A stretch of 10,696 bases of DNA from Desulfobacula sp. (GTDB lineage Bacteria; Desulfobacterota; Desulfobacteria; Desulfobacterales; Desulfobacteraceae). This document shows, piece by piece, positions 1-6,759 of the stretch (positions are counted from its first letter, which is position 1; the number at the start of each line of letters is the position of its first letter). The stretch is from assembly GCA_023139225.1 (NCBI GenBank), contig JAGLNZ010000076.1:1-10696 (forward strand). The letters are read 5' to 3'. The notes under the pieces were generated by a model that was not told where the DNA came from, ran no database searches, and was given only the letters and a program-made list of their open reading frames with translations. The translations under genes were made by a program, and so were the position numbers.

Positions 1-33
1 AATGGGTTGCAGGTTAGTCTTTTTAATCGTCCC

Positions 34-1221
34 TTATTCTGGAGGTCCCAATTCTTCTGGCGTAAAGGTTTTTAAAATTTTCATGTAAACCTTGGCACCA
101 AAAGGATTTTGCGGTGCTGCCATGGTTTCCGTCAAAACAGCTGAATTGCGCATACAATTGTCTTTTGCGGAAATTCTGACTGTACCGTAAGGGCCGTCAT
201 AACTGATGCCTTTAAGAGCTGCGGCAATAGCCTTGGCATCTGTATTACCCGCTTTTTCAATGGCATTGAAAAGATTCATCGCACCAACGTAGCTGTGAAC
301 AGCTGCATCAGACGGAATAGTGTTAAATTTTTTCCAGAATCTCATTTCCCAGTCATTGGAATTAGCGTTATCTACATCCCATGACCAGTCAGATGCACCG
401 AAAATACCATAACAGGCTTCTCCGCCGGCTTCCAATTCCAAGGGTCCGGGAGCTGCCGCAGAGATGAGTTTTACCTTGCCCTGGAGTCCGAAATCAGCTG
501 CCTGTTTGGCAAAAACAGGAATCACGTTGGTGATAAAGGCCATGTAAACGCCATCAGCACCCGAGGCTTTGATTTTACTGATGTATGATGACCAGTCTTT
601 GGTTTTAATGGGTGCCTTGTCATAGGTATCATTATAAACTTTTATGCCGTTTTCTTTGGCCAGAGCAAGGAATCTTTCTCCTGCATCATGACCCCAGGAA
701 TAGTCATGGACGATGACATAATAGGTTCTGTCCTTCAGGTCCGGCCGCGCCATAATCCCTTTTACATTGCCGACAGCTGTCTGGTCGTTGGCCAGCTGAC
801 CACTTCTGAAAACAAGAGGATGAAGACCGTATAATTTAGTTGTCATCACATGGGTAGTAAGAAAGGGCACATTCAGTTTGTCGATATTTTTGGAAAGTGC
901 CAGGCCCACACCACTGGAAAATACACCAATCAATGCTTTACAACCATCCTTATACACCAGTTTTTCAGCTTTTGTTACGGCAACCGGCGGTTTAACCCGG
1001 GTGTCTTCAACAATCAACTCGATAGGCCTGCCTAAAACCGTTCCTTTTTCTTCGGCAGCCATTTCAATGCCGTACTTCATCTCGAGGCCACCCTGAGCAA
1101 CAATACCGGTCAGGGGAACTAACACACCGATTTTGACAGGCTTTTTTGCAAGCACCTGTTGGGGTGCCAGTAAAATGACCGCTATCATTAAACTCAGCGA
1201 AATTGTGATAAATCTCTTCAT
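34..1221 (-). CDS. Periplasmic substrate-binding protein of a branched-chain-amino-acid-type (HAAT) ABC transporter
   Basis: The 395-residue product would capture a small organic solute in the periplasm and hand it to an ABC permease. Seen: a Sec signal peptide (basic MKR, hydrophobic stretch about 5-22, likely cleavage after VLA at 23-25) and then a mature start with IGVLVPLTG at about 31-39, the usual opening of the type I periplasmic-binding fold (Peripla_BP_6). The rest of the length fits two Rossmann-like lobes. A perfect AAGGAGGT lies just upstream of the ATG (minus strand, 1226-1233). It is the last gene of the minus-strand series in view, 92 bp after the methyltransferase gene; no convincing terminator or promoter was found in that gap. 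Known of the family: ligands include branched-chain amino acids, amides, urea and aromatic acids. The ligand here is unknown; the catabolic neighbours suggest it is the compound they oxidise or demethylate. Permease and ATPase genes may lie beyond position 1. Family assignment is firm, ligand is not. Confidence 0.93.
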   Translation of the reverse strand: MKRFITISLSLMIAVILLAPQQVLAKKPVKIGVLVPLTGIVAQGGLEMKYGIEMAAEEKGTVLGRPIELIVEDTRVKPPVAVTKAEKLVYKDGCKALIGVFSSGVGLALSKNIDKLNVPFLTTHVMTTKLYGLHPLVFRSGQLANDQTAVGNVKGIMARPDLKDRTYYVIVHDYSWGHDAGERFLALAKENGIKVYNDTYDKAPIKTKDWSSYISKIKASGADGVYMAFITNVIPVFAKQAADFGLQGKVKLISAAAPGPLELEAGGEACYGIFGASDWSWDVDNANSNDWEMRFWKKFNTIPSDAAVHSYVGAMNLFNAIEKAGNTDAKAIAAALKGISYDGPYGTVRISAKDNCMRNSAVLTETMAAPQNPFGAKVYMKILKTFTPEELGPPE

Positions 1222-1313
1222 TACTACCTCCTTGCTTATAGATGATTTGTTGTTATAGGGAACCTTTGTTCACCTGAATCAGATGTATAAGATTCCCCGC
1301 AGATGTAACCGTC

Positions 1314-2324
1314 TTATTTAAAATAGTCATCCCTGGCTTTTTTCAGCTGCAACAGATTTTCCAAAGGAGATCCGGGAGCAATGCCGCAACCGGGGCAAAG
1401 GAAATCCGTTCCGTTTTCAAGCGATGCAAAAGCTTCTTTATAACATTCTTCAGGCGTTCCCATAAAAAGGGTGGTGGCAGTGGATACATTGCCGAATACT
1501 TTGACATTGTATTCATGGGCGATCCTGACGGCTTCTTTCATATTCACGTCCTCTTCAATACTTATACCCTTAACGCCGGTTTCACACATTAAAGGGATAA
1601 TCAAATCTGTATTACCGCAAATATGAAGGACAAGGGGACCGTTAGTTTTAGCGACAATATCGGACAACACGGGTACGACAAATTTTTTAAACATTTTCGG
1701 GCTCATAAGGGCAGGGCCCGCAGTCGGTTCTGCCATGACATAATAATCCGCCCCGTTTTCAAAGGCAAAATTAATGACATCAATCATGGCCTGTTTAGTG
1801 ACTTCAAGAACCTTTTCAACATCTGTTTTTCGTTTAAAAGTCCATCTCATGAAATTTTCAGTGCCCACTAGATTGGCTCCGCAGGTAAATGCTCCTTCGG
1901 ATTCCCCGAAAATCGCTTTCTGGTCACCCACTTTTTCTTTTAGTATTTCAAATTGTTTTTTGTAGACCGGGAATCTTCCCCTGGTAAGAAAATCAGACGG
2001 ATAATCCAGACCGTCCAGACTTTCTGCATACGGGTGTACCTTAATACAATACTGGAGATCAATTTGGGGGATCCCAAGCCCGCATCCAAATGCTTCGCTC
2101 ACGGGTGTAATATCCCATCCCATGGCCTTGATCCATTCAAACCCGGCCAGTTCAGCTGACAGGGCCAGGGTAGCCATGGCTTCCGGATCAGTATCTGCAA
2201 GCGGTCTTTCGGCATTGCATTTTTTCATCAGATCCACCATGCCGTATGTGGTGGTGCACCCGACAGGGGTCATATCTACGGTTTTTCCTTCCAACTGATT
2301 CATAAATCTTTCTTTTAAATTCAT
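1314..2324 (-). CDS. Uroporphyrinogen-decarboxylase-superfamily methyltransferase, MtaA/CmuA type
   Basis: This 336-residue protein belongs to the URO-D superfamily branch that moves methyl groups to or from corrinoid cofactors rather than decarboxylating uroporphyrinogen. Seen: the zinc-thiolate set typical of MtaA/MtbA/CmuA, namely H-x-C at His234/Cys236 (LHICGNT) and a distal Cys313 in CPGCGIAPGSP, plus the NGADYYVMAEP strand at about 190-200. Length matches the family. The start is supported by a GGAGG at 2335-2339, ten bases upstream of the ATG. Known: members include methylcobamide:coenzyme M methyltransferases, the CmuA chloromethane enzyme, and O-demethylase components such as MtvB. 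Inferred: a sulfate reducer is unlikely to use coenzyme M, so the acceptor or donor may be a corrinoid protein linked to tetrahydrofolate, or this may be the substrate-demethylating component. No corrinoid-binding protein or reactivase is in the window. It sits 58 bp after the iron-sulfur oxidoreductase gene. The methyl donor is unknown. Confidence 0.88.
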   Translation of the reverse strand: MNLKERFMNQLEGKTVDMTPVGCTTTYGMVDLMKKCNAERPLADTDPEAMATLALSAELAGFEWIKAMGWDITPVSEAFGCGLGIPQIDLQYCIKVHPYAESLDGLDYPSDFLTRGRFPVYKKQFEILKEKVGDQKAIFGESEGAFTCGANLVGTENFMRWTFKRKTDVEKVLEVTKQAMIDVINFAFENGADYYVMAEPTAGPALMSPKMFKKFVVPVLSDIVAKTNGPLVLHICGNTDLIIPLMCETGVKGISIEEDVNMKEAVRIAHEYNVKVFGNVSTATTLFMGTPEECYKEAFASLENGTDFLCPGCGIAPGSPLENLLQLKKARDDYFK

Positions 2325-2382
2325 TTTTATGCCCCCTCCCGGTTTTATTATTAATTATAGTGTGTTACCATTTTTAGCTGTC

Positions 2383-3693
2383 TTAAAGAGCCATGTCTAT
2401 GAGTTCGACAAGGTCATAAAGCTTCATGTTGCTTTGAATCCTTTTGGAACCTTCATTGAGGTTGTAATGACAGAAGGGACAAATGGAGATCATTTGTTCC
2501 GCTCCTGTATCCAGACCTTCCTGTATCCTTAACCCTGCATTTTTTGCAGCCCAATCCCCATATCCCGTCATGACGCCACCGCCACCGCCGCAACAATAGG
2601 AGTTGCTGCCGATTCTCTCCATTTCTCTGAAATCAATGCCGGGAATGGCCTTGAGCATTTCACGGGGAATGTCATACAGGCAATTGTCCTCACTTTTCCC
2701 AAGATAAGACCCTTTCCACTGCTTGGAACCATCTTCATCTATATCAAAAGAGATCAAGTGTCTGCCTGTGTGACAGGGATCATGATAGGTCACTTTCCAG
2801 GGAAGTTCCTTGGTGAATTTCATTTTGCCTTCCTTGAAATAGTTGAAAAGGAAATCCGTGGTATGTATAATTTGAATACCATCCAAAAGGTCTTCATATT
2901 CATCCAAAAGGCTGTAATCCTTTTTTATGGCCCTGTAACATCCTGCACAGGATGTAATGATTGTTTCAACCCCATGGTTATCATGAAGGTCTTTGAAAAT
3001 TTTTAAATTGGTTTCAGCAACGCGTTTGAATTCTTCCGCATCCCCCAGTCTCATGGCAGTGGAGCCGCAGCATATTTCGTTTTCCCCGAGAATGCCGAAA
3101 TCAAGACCTAATTTCTGGAATATTGAAGCCGTTGCCACGGGAAGGTTTCTTACCGGCAGGTTAAAGGCACCTGTACAGCCCACATAATACAGGATAGGGG
3201 CATCTTTTTTCATGATATTTTTAATAGGATTTTTTGCCTTTTTAAAGGGCCGGGTCCAGTCGGTACGGACACGTCGTGGCCCCTGGTAGGGGTTGTCAAA
3301 ACTTCTCATGGACTGGGCAATCACTTTCTGGGTTGGCATGGGGCCTACACCATCTGCCACAGCCTTGCGTCTCATGGCCTCGATGATTTCCGGAATAAAT
3401 GGTTTATGATCCAGTTCGCACTGGTTCTGGCATCCGCCGCAAACAGTACATTTATAGATGGCATCTACAAAATCTTGAGTCCATTCCAGTTCGCCGTCAA
3501 GGATTCCCCTGGCAAAGGCAATTTTACCCTTGGATGCCATGTTCCCGTCAAATCCGTATTCCACACCCGCAGGACAGATTTCTCCATAAAAGGGCGGGGG
3601 GCCGAAATCATAAGCTGTTTTACAATTGCCACAGGCAGTACACTTCCATATTACGTCTTCTAATTCTTCAAGTGAAGGAATGTTCCATTTCAT
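2383..3693 (-). CDS. GlcF/HdrD-like iron-sulfur oxidoreductase with two CCG domains
   Basis: Probably the electron-accepting subunit for the FAD oxidase encoded just upstream (62-bp gap). Seen in the 436-residue product: an N-terminal ferredoxin-like part with C18xxC21xxC24 and C40-P, then C82xxC85xxC88xxxC92, expected to hold two [4Fe-4S] clusters. Two cysteine-rich CCG domains follow: Cys173, Cys208-209, Cys249/252, and Cys307, Cys367-368 (YCCGGGGG), Cys405/408. Known: this layout is that of glycolate oxidase GlcF, anaerobic glycerol-3-phosphate dehydrogenase GlpC and heterodisulfide reductase HdrD, where CCG domains may carry a noncubane cluster or pass electrons to quinone or disulfide. 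Start choice: an in-frame TTG at 3703-3705 would give 440 residues, but it overlaps the GGAGG at 3699-3703. The ATG at 3691-3693 lies five bases after that site and is preferred. No membrane segment is evident, so it is probably cytoplasmic or peripheral. The electron acceptor is unknown. Confidence 0.92.
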   Translation of the reverse strand: MKWNIPSLEELEDVIWKCTACGNCKTAYDFGPPPFYGEICPAGVEYGFDGNMASKGKIAFARGILDGELEWTQDFVDAIYKCTVCGGCQNQCELDHKPFIPEIIEAMRRKAVADGVGPMPTQKVIAQSMRSFDNPYQGPRRVRTDWTRPFKKAKNPIKNIMKKDAPILYYVGCTGAFNLPVRNLPVATASIFQKLGLDFGILGENEICCGSTAMRLGDAEEFKRVAETNLKIFKDLHDNHGVETIITSCAGCYRAIKKDYSLLDEYEDLLDGIQIIHTTDFLFNYFKEGKMKFTKELPWKVTYHDPCHTGRHLISFDIDEDGSKQWKGSYLGKSEDNCLYDIPREMLKAIPGIDFREMERIGSNSYCCGGGGGVMTGYGDWAAKNAGLRIQEGLDTGAEQMISICPFCHYNLNEGSKRIQSNMKLYDLVELIDMAL

Positions 3694-3698
3694 AAAAG

Positions 3699-3703
3699 CC
3701 TCC
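3699..3703 (-). promoter_or_regulatory. Ribosome binding site deciding the start of the CCG-domain gene
   Basis: On the minus strand this reads GGAGG, five bases before the ATG at 3693. The alternative in-frame TTG at 3705-3703 overlaps the site itself and so is unlikely to be used. Confidence 0.8.
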
Positions 3704-3755
3704 AAATATATTTACATCACAGGTTTTTTAAAAAAATCATTGATATGCATGATGT

Positions 3756-5201
3756 CTAAAGCGCCAGCTTACCGGTATTCATGATATCATTGGGGTCCAG
3801 CATATGCTTTACCTTTTTTAACAGTTCAACATATCCCGGGTGCGCCCTTTTATTTATTTCCAGTCCAAAGTCAACCGGTGGCTTGTATGGGATGCCGCCG
3901 TGATCCAGGTCGACTTTCAGGCATTCGACAATGGCCTGTCTTGCATTTTCAATTGGTTCAGGATCTTTTTTCGGAAAGGGTATCATGGCACGGAGCATAC
4001 CATAGTGAACCCCTCTGTAATTGGTTACACGAACCGAGGGTGACAGGTTGCGGGCAATCAGGATTTTTTTCCATTCATCATAAATCGGTTCCCATCTGTT
4101 AAGGGGGGTAAAGGTTCCCGGCCATGAAATTCCCGCACCTGCCTGTTTGGTATAATTTTTGGTTGAACCGACAATCTGGCTGGGCAGTTGGGTTCTTGCC
4201 TTCAAGGCTTCTTCGGGGTAATCCGTCTCTTCTAGTGACGAACCTTTTTTGATTTCTTCATCCACCACCATTTTCCATATTTCTTCCCTGGCTTCTTGTT
4301 CTTTTTGGGTCCAGGAAAATGTTGTGGCAAAAGAGACCCATTCCGGTGCATCATCGGGTTTGGGTTTGTAGGGGTAGGGGATTGGTACCTGGGAAAGCCA
4401 CCAGGAGACCGAGGTAAGGTCGTCACAGATTTCATAATTGCCAAGGGTCCTAAGATAGGATGCCATGTGACCCAGTGTTTGTGTGGATGTTGTAAAGACT
4501 TTCAGTATGGGAGGCATGGGGTGTATACGCACACCGATTTTTGTAATGACCCCGGTGGTACCAAGCCATCCTGTAAACAGTCCGTCCACTCTTGGTAACG
4601 GCATGCAGCTGTGCCAGGCATCTTCCTGGATGGCACAGGAACCGACTCTGACCAGTTCACCTGTGGGCAGCACTACTTCCATGCTGGTTATTTCCTCGCT
4701 GTTAAGGCCGTACCGTCCGCTTAAGCCCCCGATTCCGTGGCAGAGTGCATTGGATGAGACTGAGCCTGAAGGCGGTCCCACAGGCCAGCTCCACCGAAGA
4801 TTGTATTTTGCAAGGGCACTGGCAAGCTTGGCATGGGAAACCCCGGGCTCAATGATGGTATAGTGGGATTCCTCATCAATGCGGATAATCTTGTCCATCC
4901 TCTTCATGTCCAGCAGAATACCGCCGTTTTCAGGTATGCACAGACCCCCGATATTACTACCCGCTGTAAAAGGTGTGACGGAAATTTTTTCCTGGTTGGC
5001 AAATTTCATTATTCCCTGAACCTGTTCGACACTTGTCGGCATGACAACATAATCCGGCAACTTGGGCTTTACAAAGGACAGATCATAAGAGTAAGCATAA
5101 CGGATGTGCTTCATATCGGTTGCATTTTTTTCACCGACAATTTCACATAATCTTTTTGTGATTCGAGAATCAGTTTTTGATTCTTTTGGTATTTCGGTCA
5201 T
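3756..5201 (-). CDS. FAD-linked oxidase/dehydrogenase (GlcD / vanillyl-alcohol-oxidase superfamily)
   Basis: The 481-residue product should oxidise an alcohol, hydroxy acid or phenolic substrate using FAD and pass electrons to the CCG iron-sulfur protein encoded next. Seen: an FAD-binding PCMH domain at about 45-230 with VVMPTSVEQV (52-61), a TPFTAGSNIGG loop (76-86), GPPSGSVSSNALCHGIGG (142-159), and GLFTGWLGTTGVITKIG (207-223). The C-terminal oxidase domain ends in HMLDPNDIMNTGK, the characteristic end of GlcD-like enzymes. The central motif (NALCHGIGG, then a tyrosine-glycine and MEVVLPTGELVR) resembles vanillyl-alcohol oxidase and 4-cresol dehydrogenase more than classical GlcD; this is judged by eye only. 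No signal peptide, so cytoplasmic. AGGAGG at 5208-5213 fixes the ATG. It is the first catabolic gene after the regulator. Glycolate, D-lactate, other 2-hydroxy acids or aromatic alcohols are all possible substrates. Confidence 0.9.
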   Translation of the reverse strand: MTEIPKESKTDSRITKRLCEIVGEKNATDMKHIRYAYSYDLSFVKPKLPDYVVMPTSVEQVQGIMKFANQEKISVTPFTAGSNIGGLCIPENGGILLDMKRMDKIIRIDEESHYTIIEPGVSHAKLASALAKYNLRWSWPVGPPSGSVSSNALCHGIGGLSGRYGLNSEEITSMEVVLPTGELVRVGSCAIQEDAWHSCMPLPRVDGLFTGWLGTTGVITKIGVRIHPMPPILKVFTTSTQTLGHMASYLRTLGNYEICDDLTSVSWWLSQVPIPYPYKPKPDDAPEWVSFATTFSWTQKEQEAREEIWKMVVDEEIKKGSSLEETDYPEEALKARTQLPSQIVGSTKNYTKQAGAGISWPGTFTPLNRWEPIYDEWKKILIARNLSPSVRVTNYRGVHYGMLRAMIPFPKKDPEPIENARQAIVECLKVDLDHGGIPYKPPVDFGLEINKRAHPGYVELLKKVKHMLDPNDIMNTGKLAL

Positions 5202-5243
5202 TGAATTCCTCCTGCAATGTGATTTTTGTTATCAAACACCCAA

Positions 5244-5270
5244 ATTTTATAAAGATCTTCAGCTTGTAAA
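5244..5270 (-). promoter_or_regulatory. Weak promoter candidate for the minus-strand catabolic genes
   Basis: On the minus strand TTTACA (5270-5265) precedes TAAAAT (5249-5244) with a 15-base spacer, shorter than ideal. It is the best sigma70-like pair found upstream of the FAD oxidase gene, 43 bases before its ATG. The poor spacing leaves it tentative; transcription could also come from the regulator gene's promoter. Confidence 0.25.
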
Positions 5271-5292
5271 TTTTTGACGCAACTATAAGACT

Positions 5293-5330
5293 GATTTGAC
5301 CTGACTATTTTTCAGGTTTCAGGTTAAATC
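5293..5330. repeat. Inverted repeat with TCAGGT half-sites upstream of the FAD oxidase gene
   Basis: GATTTGACCTGA (5293-5304) pairs with TCAGGTTAAATC (5319-5330) with one mismatch that can be a G-U pair. Inside the loop is a second TCAGGT as part of a tandem TTCAGGT repeat (5311-5324). Seven T bases follow at 5331-5337 on the plus strand. As a terminator it would act on plus-strand transcripts, yet no plus-strand gene lies upstream; in the minus direction the T tract is missing. Its place between the regulator and the genes it probably controls therefore makes an operator an equal or better reading. The remainder of 5202-5375 is AT-rich with no other clear element. Confidence 0.5.
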
Positions 5331-5375
5331 TTTTTTTCGTATTGCACTTAATGTTTAATAATTTTTACAGGACTA

Positions 5376-6134
5376 TCAGTTTTTCCGGTTTTGCATCAAC
5401 AGCCCTTCTTCAGTAATGATCATAGCCCCGCTTTTACTTGCCAACATTCCTTTTTCTACTTCATTAATATGTTTCAGCATTGCTTTGCTTGCTTTTTCAG
5501 GATCATGTTCACGCAATGCATTAACAATCTTTCTGTGGTCGTTACAGACCATTTTTAAGAATTGTTCATCTGTGTGTACTATCCGTTTAATATTAATTAA
5601 TGCAGTTTGAATACTTTCGACAATCAGGCTGATAATTTCGTTTCCTGTAATATCAACCAGCTTTTTGTGGAAAGCGATGTCAAGGTCACTTATGAAACTT
5701 TTACCATCCGGTTCCTGTTCCATGGCTAAAATATTATTTTCAAGGTATTCAATTTCTTCATCTGTGATTTTCCCGGCACAGATTTTAACGACCTCTGGTT
5801 CAATAAAGGTTCTGATCTGGGTGTAGTTTCTGATTCCGGGATTTTGGAAAAAGAAGTAATTCACAAGGCAGTTTTTAACCGTGGTAAGATCTACCTCTTT
5901 AATAAAGGCGCCTCCGGTCATGCCCTGGCGAATTTCCAAAAGACCGAATGCTTCCAAAACCCGGTATGCCTCTCTGAGAGATGATTTGCTGACGCCGAAA
6001 TGCCTGGCAAAATTTTTTTCAGAGGGGAGTTGATCGCCGATTTTCAGTTCTCCGTCCAAAATAGCACTTCGAATTTGTTCAACAATGTTTTGGGATATTC
6101 TGTTGGCTTTTACGGTTTCGAATTTGAACCCCAT
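5376..6134 (-). CDS. GntR-family transcriptional regulator, FadR subfamily (FCD ligand domain)
   Basis: A 252-residue DNA-binding regulator. Seen: an N-terminal winged helix-turn-helix at about 10-80 with the family signatures AILDGELKIGDQLPSEK (24-40), FGVSKSSLREAYRVLEAFGLLE (split at 46-57 and 58-67) and the wing G-M-T-G-G-A-F-I. The all-helical C-terminal FCD domain runs from about 105 to 230 and keeps the metal/ligand set Asp152-x3-His156, His200 and His222. Known: FCD regulators bind carboxylates or similar metabolites, often with a metal, and usually repress adjacent catabolic genes. It is encoded upstream of and in the same direction as the FAD oxidase (174-bp gap) and divergently from the ferredoxin/AOR-like genes. 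It could therefore control either side, and itself. The ATG has only a weak GGTGA (6139-6143) nearby, with GGAGAG a little further upstream, suggesting low expression. The effector is unknown. Confidence 0.93.
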   Translation of the reverse strand: MGFKFETVKANRISQNIVEQIRSAILDGELKIGDQLPSEKNFARHFGVSKSSLREAYRVLEAFGLLEIRQGMTGGAFIKEVDLTTVKNCLVNYFFFQNPGIRNYTQIRTFIEPEVVKICAGKITDEEIEYLENNILAMEQEPDGKSFISDLDIAFHKKLVDITGNEIISLIVESIQTALINIKRIVHTDEQFLKMVCNDHRKIVNALREHDPEKASKAMLKHINEVEKGMLASKSGAMIITEEGLLMQNRKN

Positions 6135-6204
6135 TATTTCACCATCTCTCCATTTGGATTTTTAAATTTCAAATCAGCCCATCGATTACATTTTAATTTA
6201 TTGA

Positions 6205-6210
6205 TGTCAA
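6205..6210 (-). promoter_or_regulatory. Consensus -35 box (TTGACA) for the regulator gene
   Basis: The minus strand carries a perfect TTGACA here, 71 bases before the regulator ATG and just downstream of the palindrome. A matching -10 is poor (TAATCG after 16 bases), so the promoter would be weak or need help; AT-rich sequence makes chance matches possible. Confidence 0.35.
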
Positions 6211-6220
6211 GCAATATTTT

Positions 6221-6251
6221 AAATATTAAAACATCAGATGTTTTAATATTT
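6221..6251. promoter_or_regulatory. Perfect 31-bp palindrome, candidate operator of the FCD regulator
   Basis: The left arm AAATATTAAAACATC (6221-6235) and right arm GATGTTTTAATATTT (6237-6251) are exact reverse complements around a single A at 6236. GntR-family dimers bind palindromes, and this one lies in the divergent intergenic region 87 bases from the regulator ATG and 137 bases from the ferredoxin ATG. It is upstream of outward-facing -35-like boxes on both sides. As an RNA hairpin it would be AT-rich and without a following U tract, so a terminator is unlikely. Binding by this regulator is inferred. Confidence 0.7.
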
Positions 6252-6273
6252 CCTATTGACATTCATTTTTTTT

Positions 6274-6302
6274 TTGACTACTGAAGAAGGTGCACTTAAT
6301 AT
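6274..6302 (+). promoter_or_regulatory. Candidate sigma70-type promoter of the plus-strand operon
   Basis: TTGACT (6274-6279), a 17-base spacer, then TAATAT (6297-6302), which would give a leader of about 80 bases. Alternatives in the same region are a TTGACA at 6256-6261 with a poor -10, and a TATAGT at 6324-6329 with TTGTGG at 6302-6307. The leader holds a direct repeat ATTCAAAT (6351-6358 and 6365-6372) but no recognised riboswitch. Confidence 0.4.
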
Positions 6303-6387
6303 TGTGGCGGTATTAACCTTATATATAGTATAGAGATTATGCTGTTTATAATTCAAATCAATTCATTCAAATAAATAAGGAAATAAA

Positions 6388-6744
6388 ATGGGAATCAAAA
6401 TCAATGCCTTAAAATGCACCAATTGCATGGCCTGTGAAATGGTGTGCAGTTATCACAGAGATGATGGTTTTGCCTTTCTCTCAGCATGTATTGTCGCGTA
6501 TCGAGCCAGAGAAAAGAAAGATTATTTTGGTGTGCTTCTTAAAGAGGAAGATGTACTGATTGTTGCCCGCCCCGAAGGGCTTGAAATTAACAAGATCGGT
6601 GAAGAGGCTGATCCGGATAAGGAAGCGGACGCATCGGCAAAACCCATGCTGCTCAGAGAAGGGTGCGATTTTTGTGAAGATATGGATGACTACGGGCCCA
6701 TGTGCGTTGCATTTTGCCCGGTAGATGCAATTACACTGGACTAA
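6388..6744 (+). CDS. Small two-cluster ferredoxin-like iron-sulfur protein, AOR-associated
   Basis: A 118-residue electron carrier expected to hold two [4Fe-4S] clusters. Seen: C10xxC13xxC16xxxC20 near the N terminus and C93xxC96, C106xxxC110-P near the C terminus. In a ferredoxin fold the fourth cysteine of each motif completes the other cluster. The second motif is stretched (nine residues between Cys96 and Cys106), and about 70 residues separate the two motifs, including an acidic stretch around 72-81 (EEADPDKEAD). Known: dicluster proteins of this kind accompany aldehyde:ferredoxin oxidoreductases and related tungsten enzymes such as the Bam and AorA systems. It lies 15 bp before the AOR-like gene, supporting a direct partnership. 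Start: AAGGA at 6377-6381, seven bases from the ATG. No signal peptide, so cytoplasmic. Confidence 0.88.
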   Translation: MGIKINALKCTNCMACEMVCSYHRDDGFAFLSACIVAYRAREKKDYFGVLLKEEDVLIVARPEGLEINKIGEEADPDKEADASAKPMLLREGCDFCEDMDDYGPMCVAFCPVDAITLD

Positions 6745-6759
6745 AAAGGAGAGAGTGAT

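Noticed and set aside
1314..2324. Haem-biosynthesis uroporphyrinogen decarboxylase (HemE)
   Set aside because: The H-x-C plus distal CPGCGIAP zinc ligands belong to the methyltransferase branch, and the context is catabolic rather than tetrapyrrole synthesis.
4483..4863. Plus-strand open frame of 126 codons
   Set aside because: It lies antisense within the well-supported FAD oxidase gene, has low-complexity serine/threonine/proline-rich sequence, no Shine-Dalgarno and no recognisable family.
5293..5337. Rho-independent terminator for the regulator gene
   Set aside because: On the minus strand the hairpin is preceded by an A tract and not followed by a T tract, so it does not fit termination of that gene; it is kept only as an inverted repeat.
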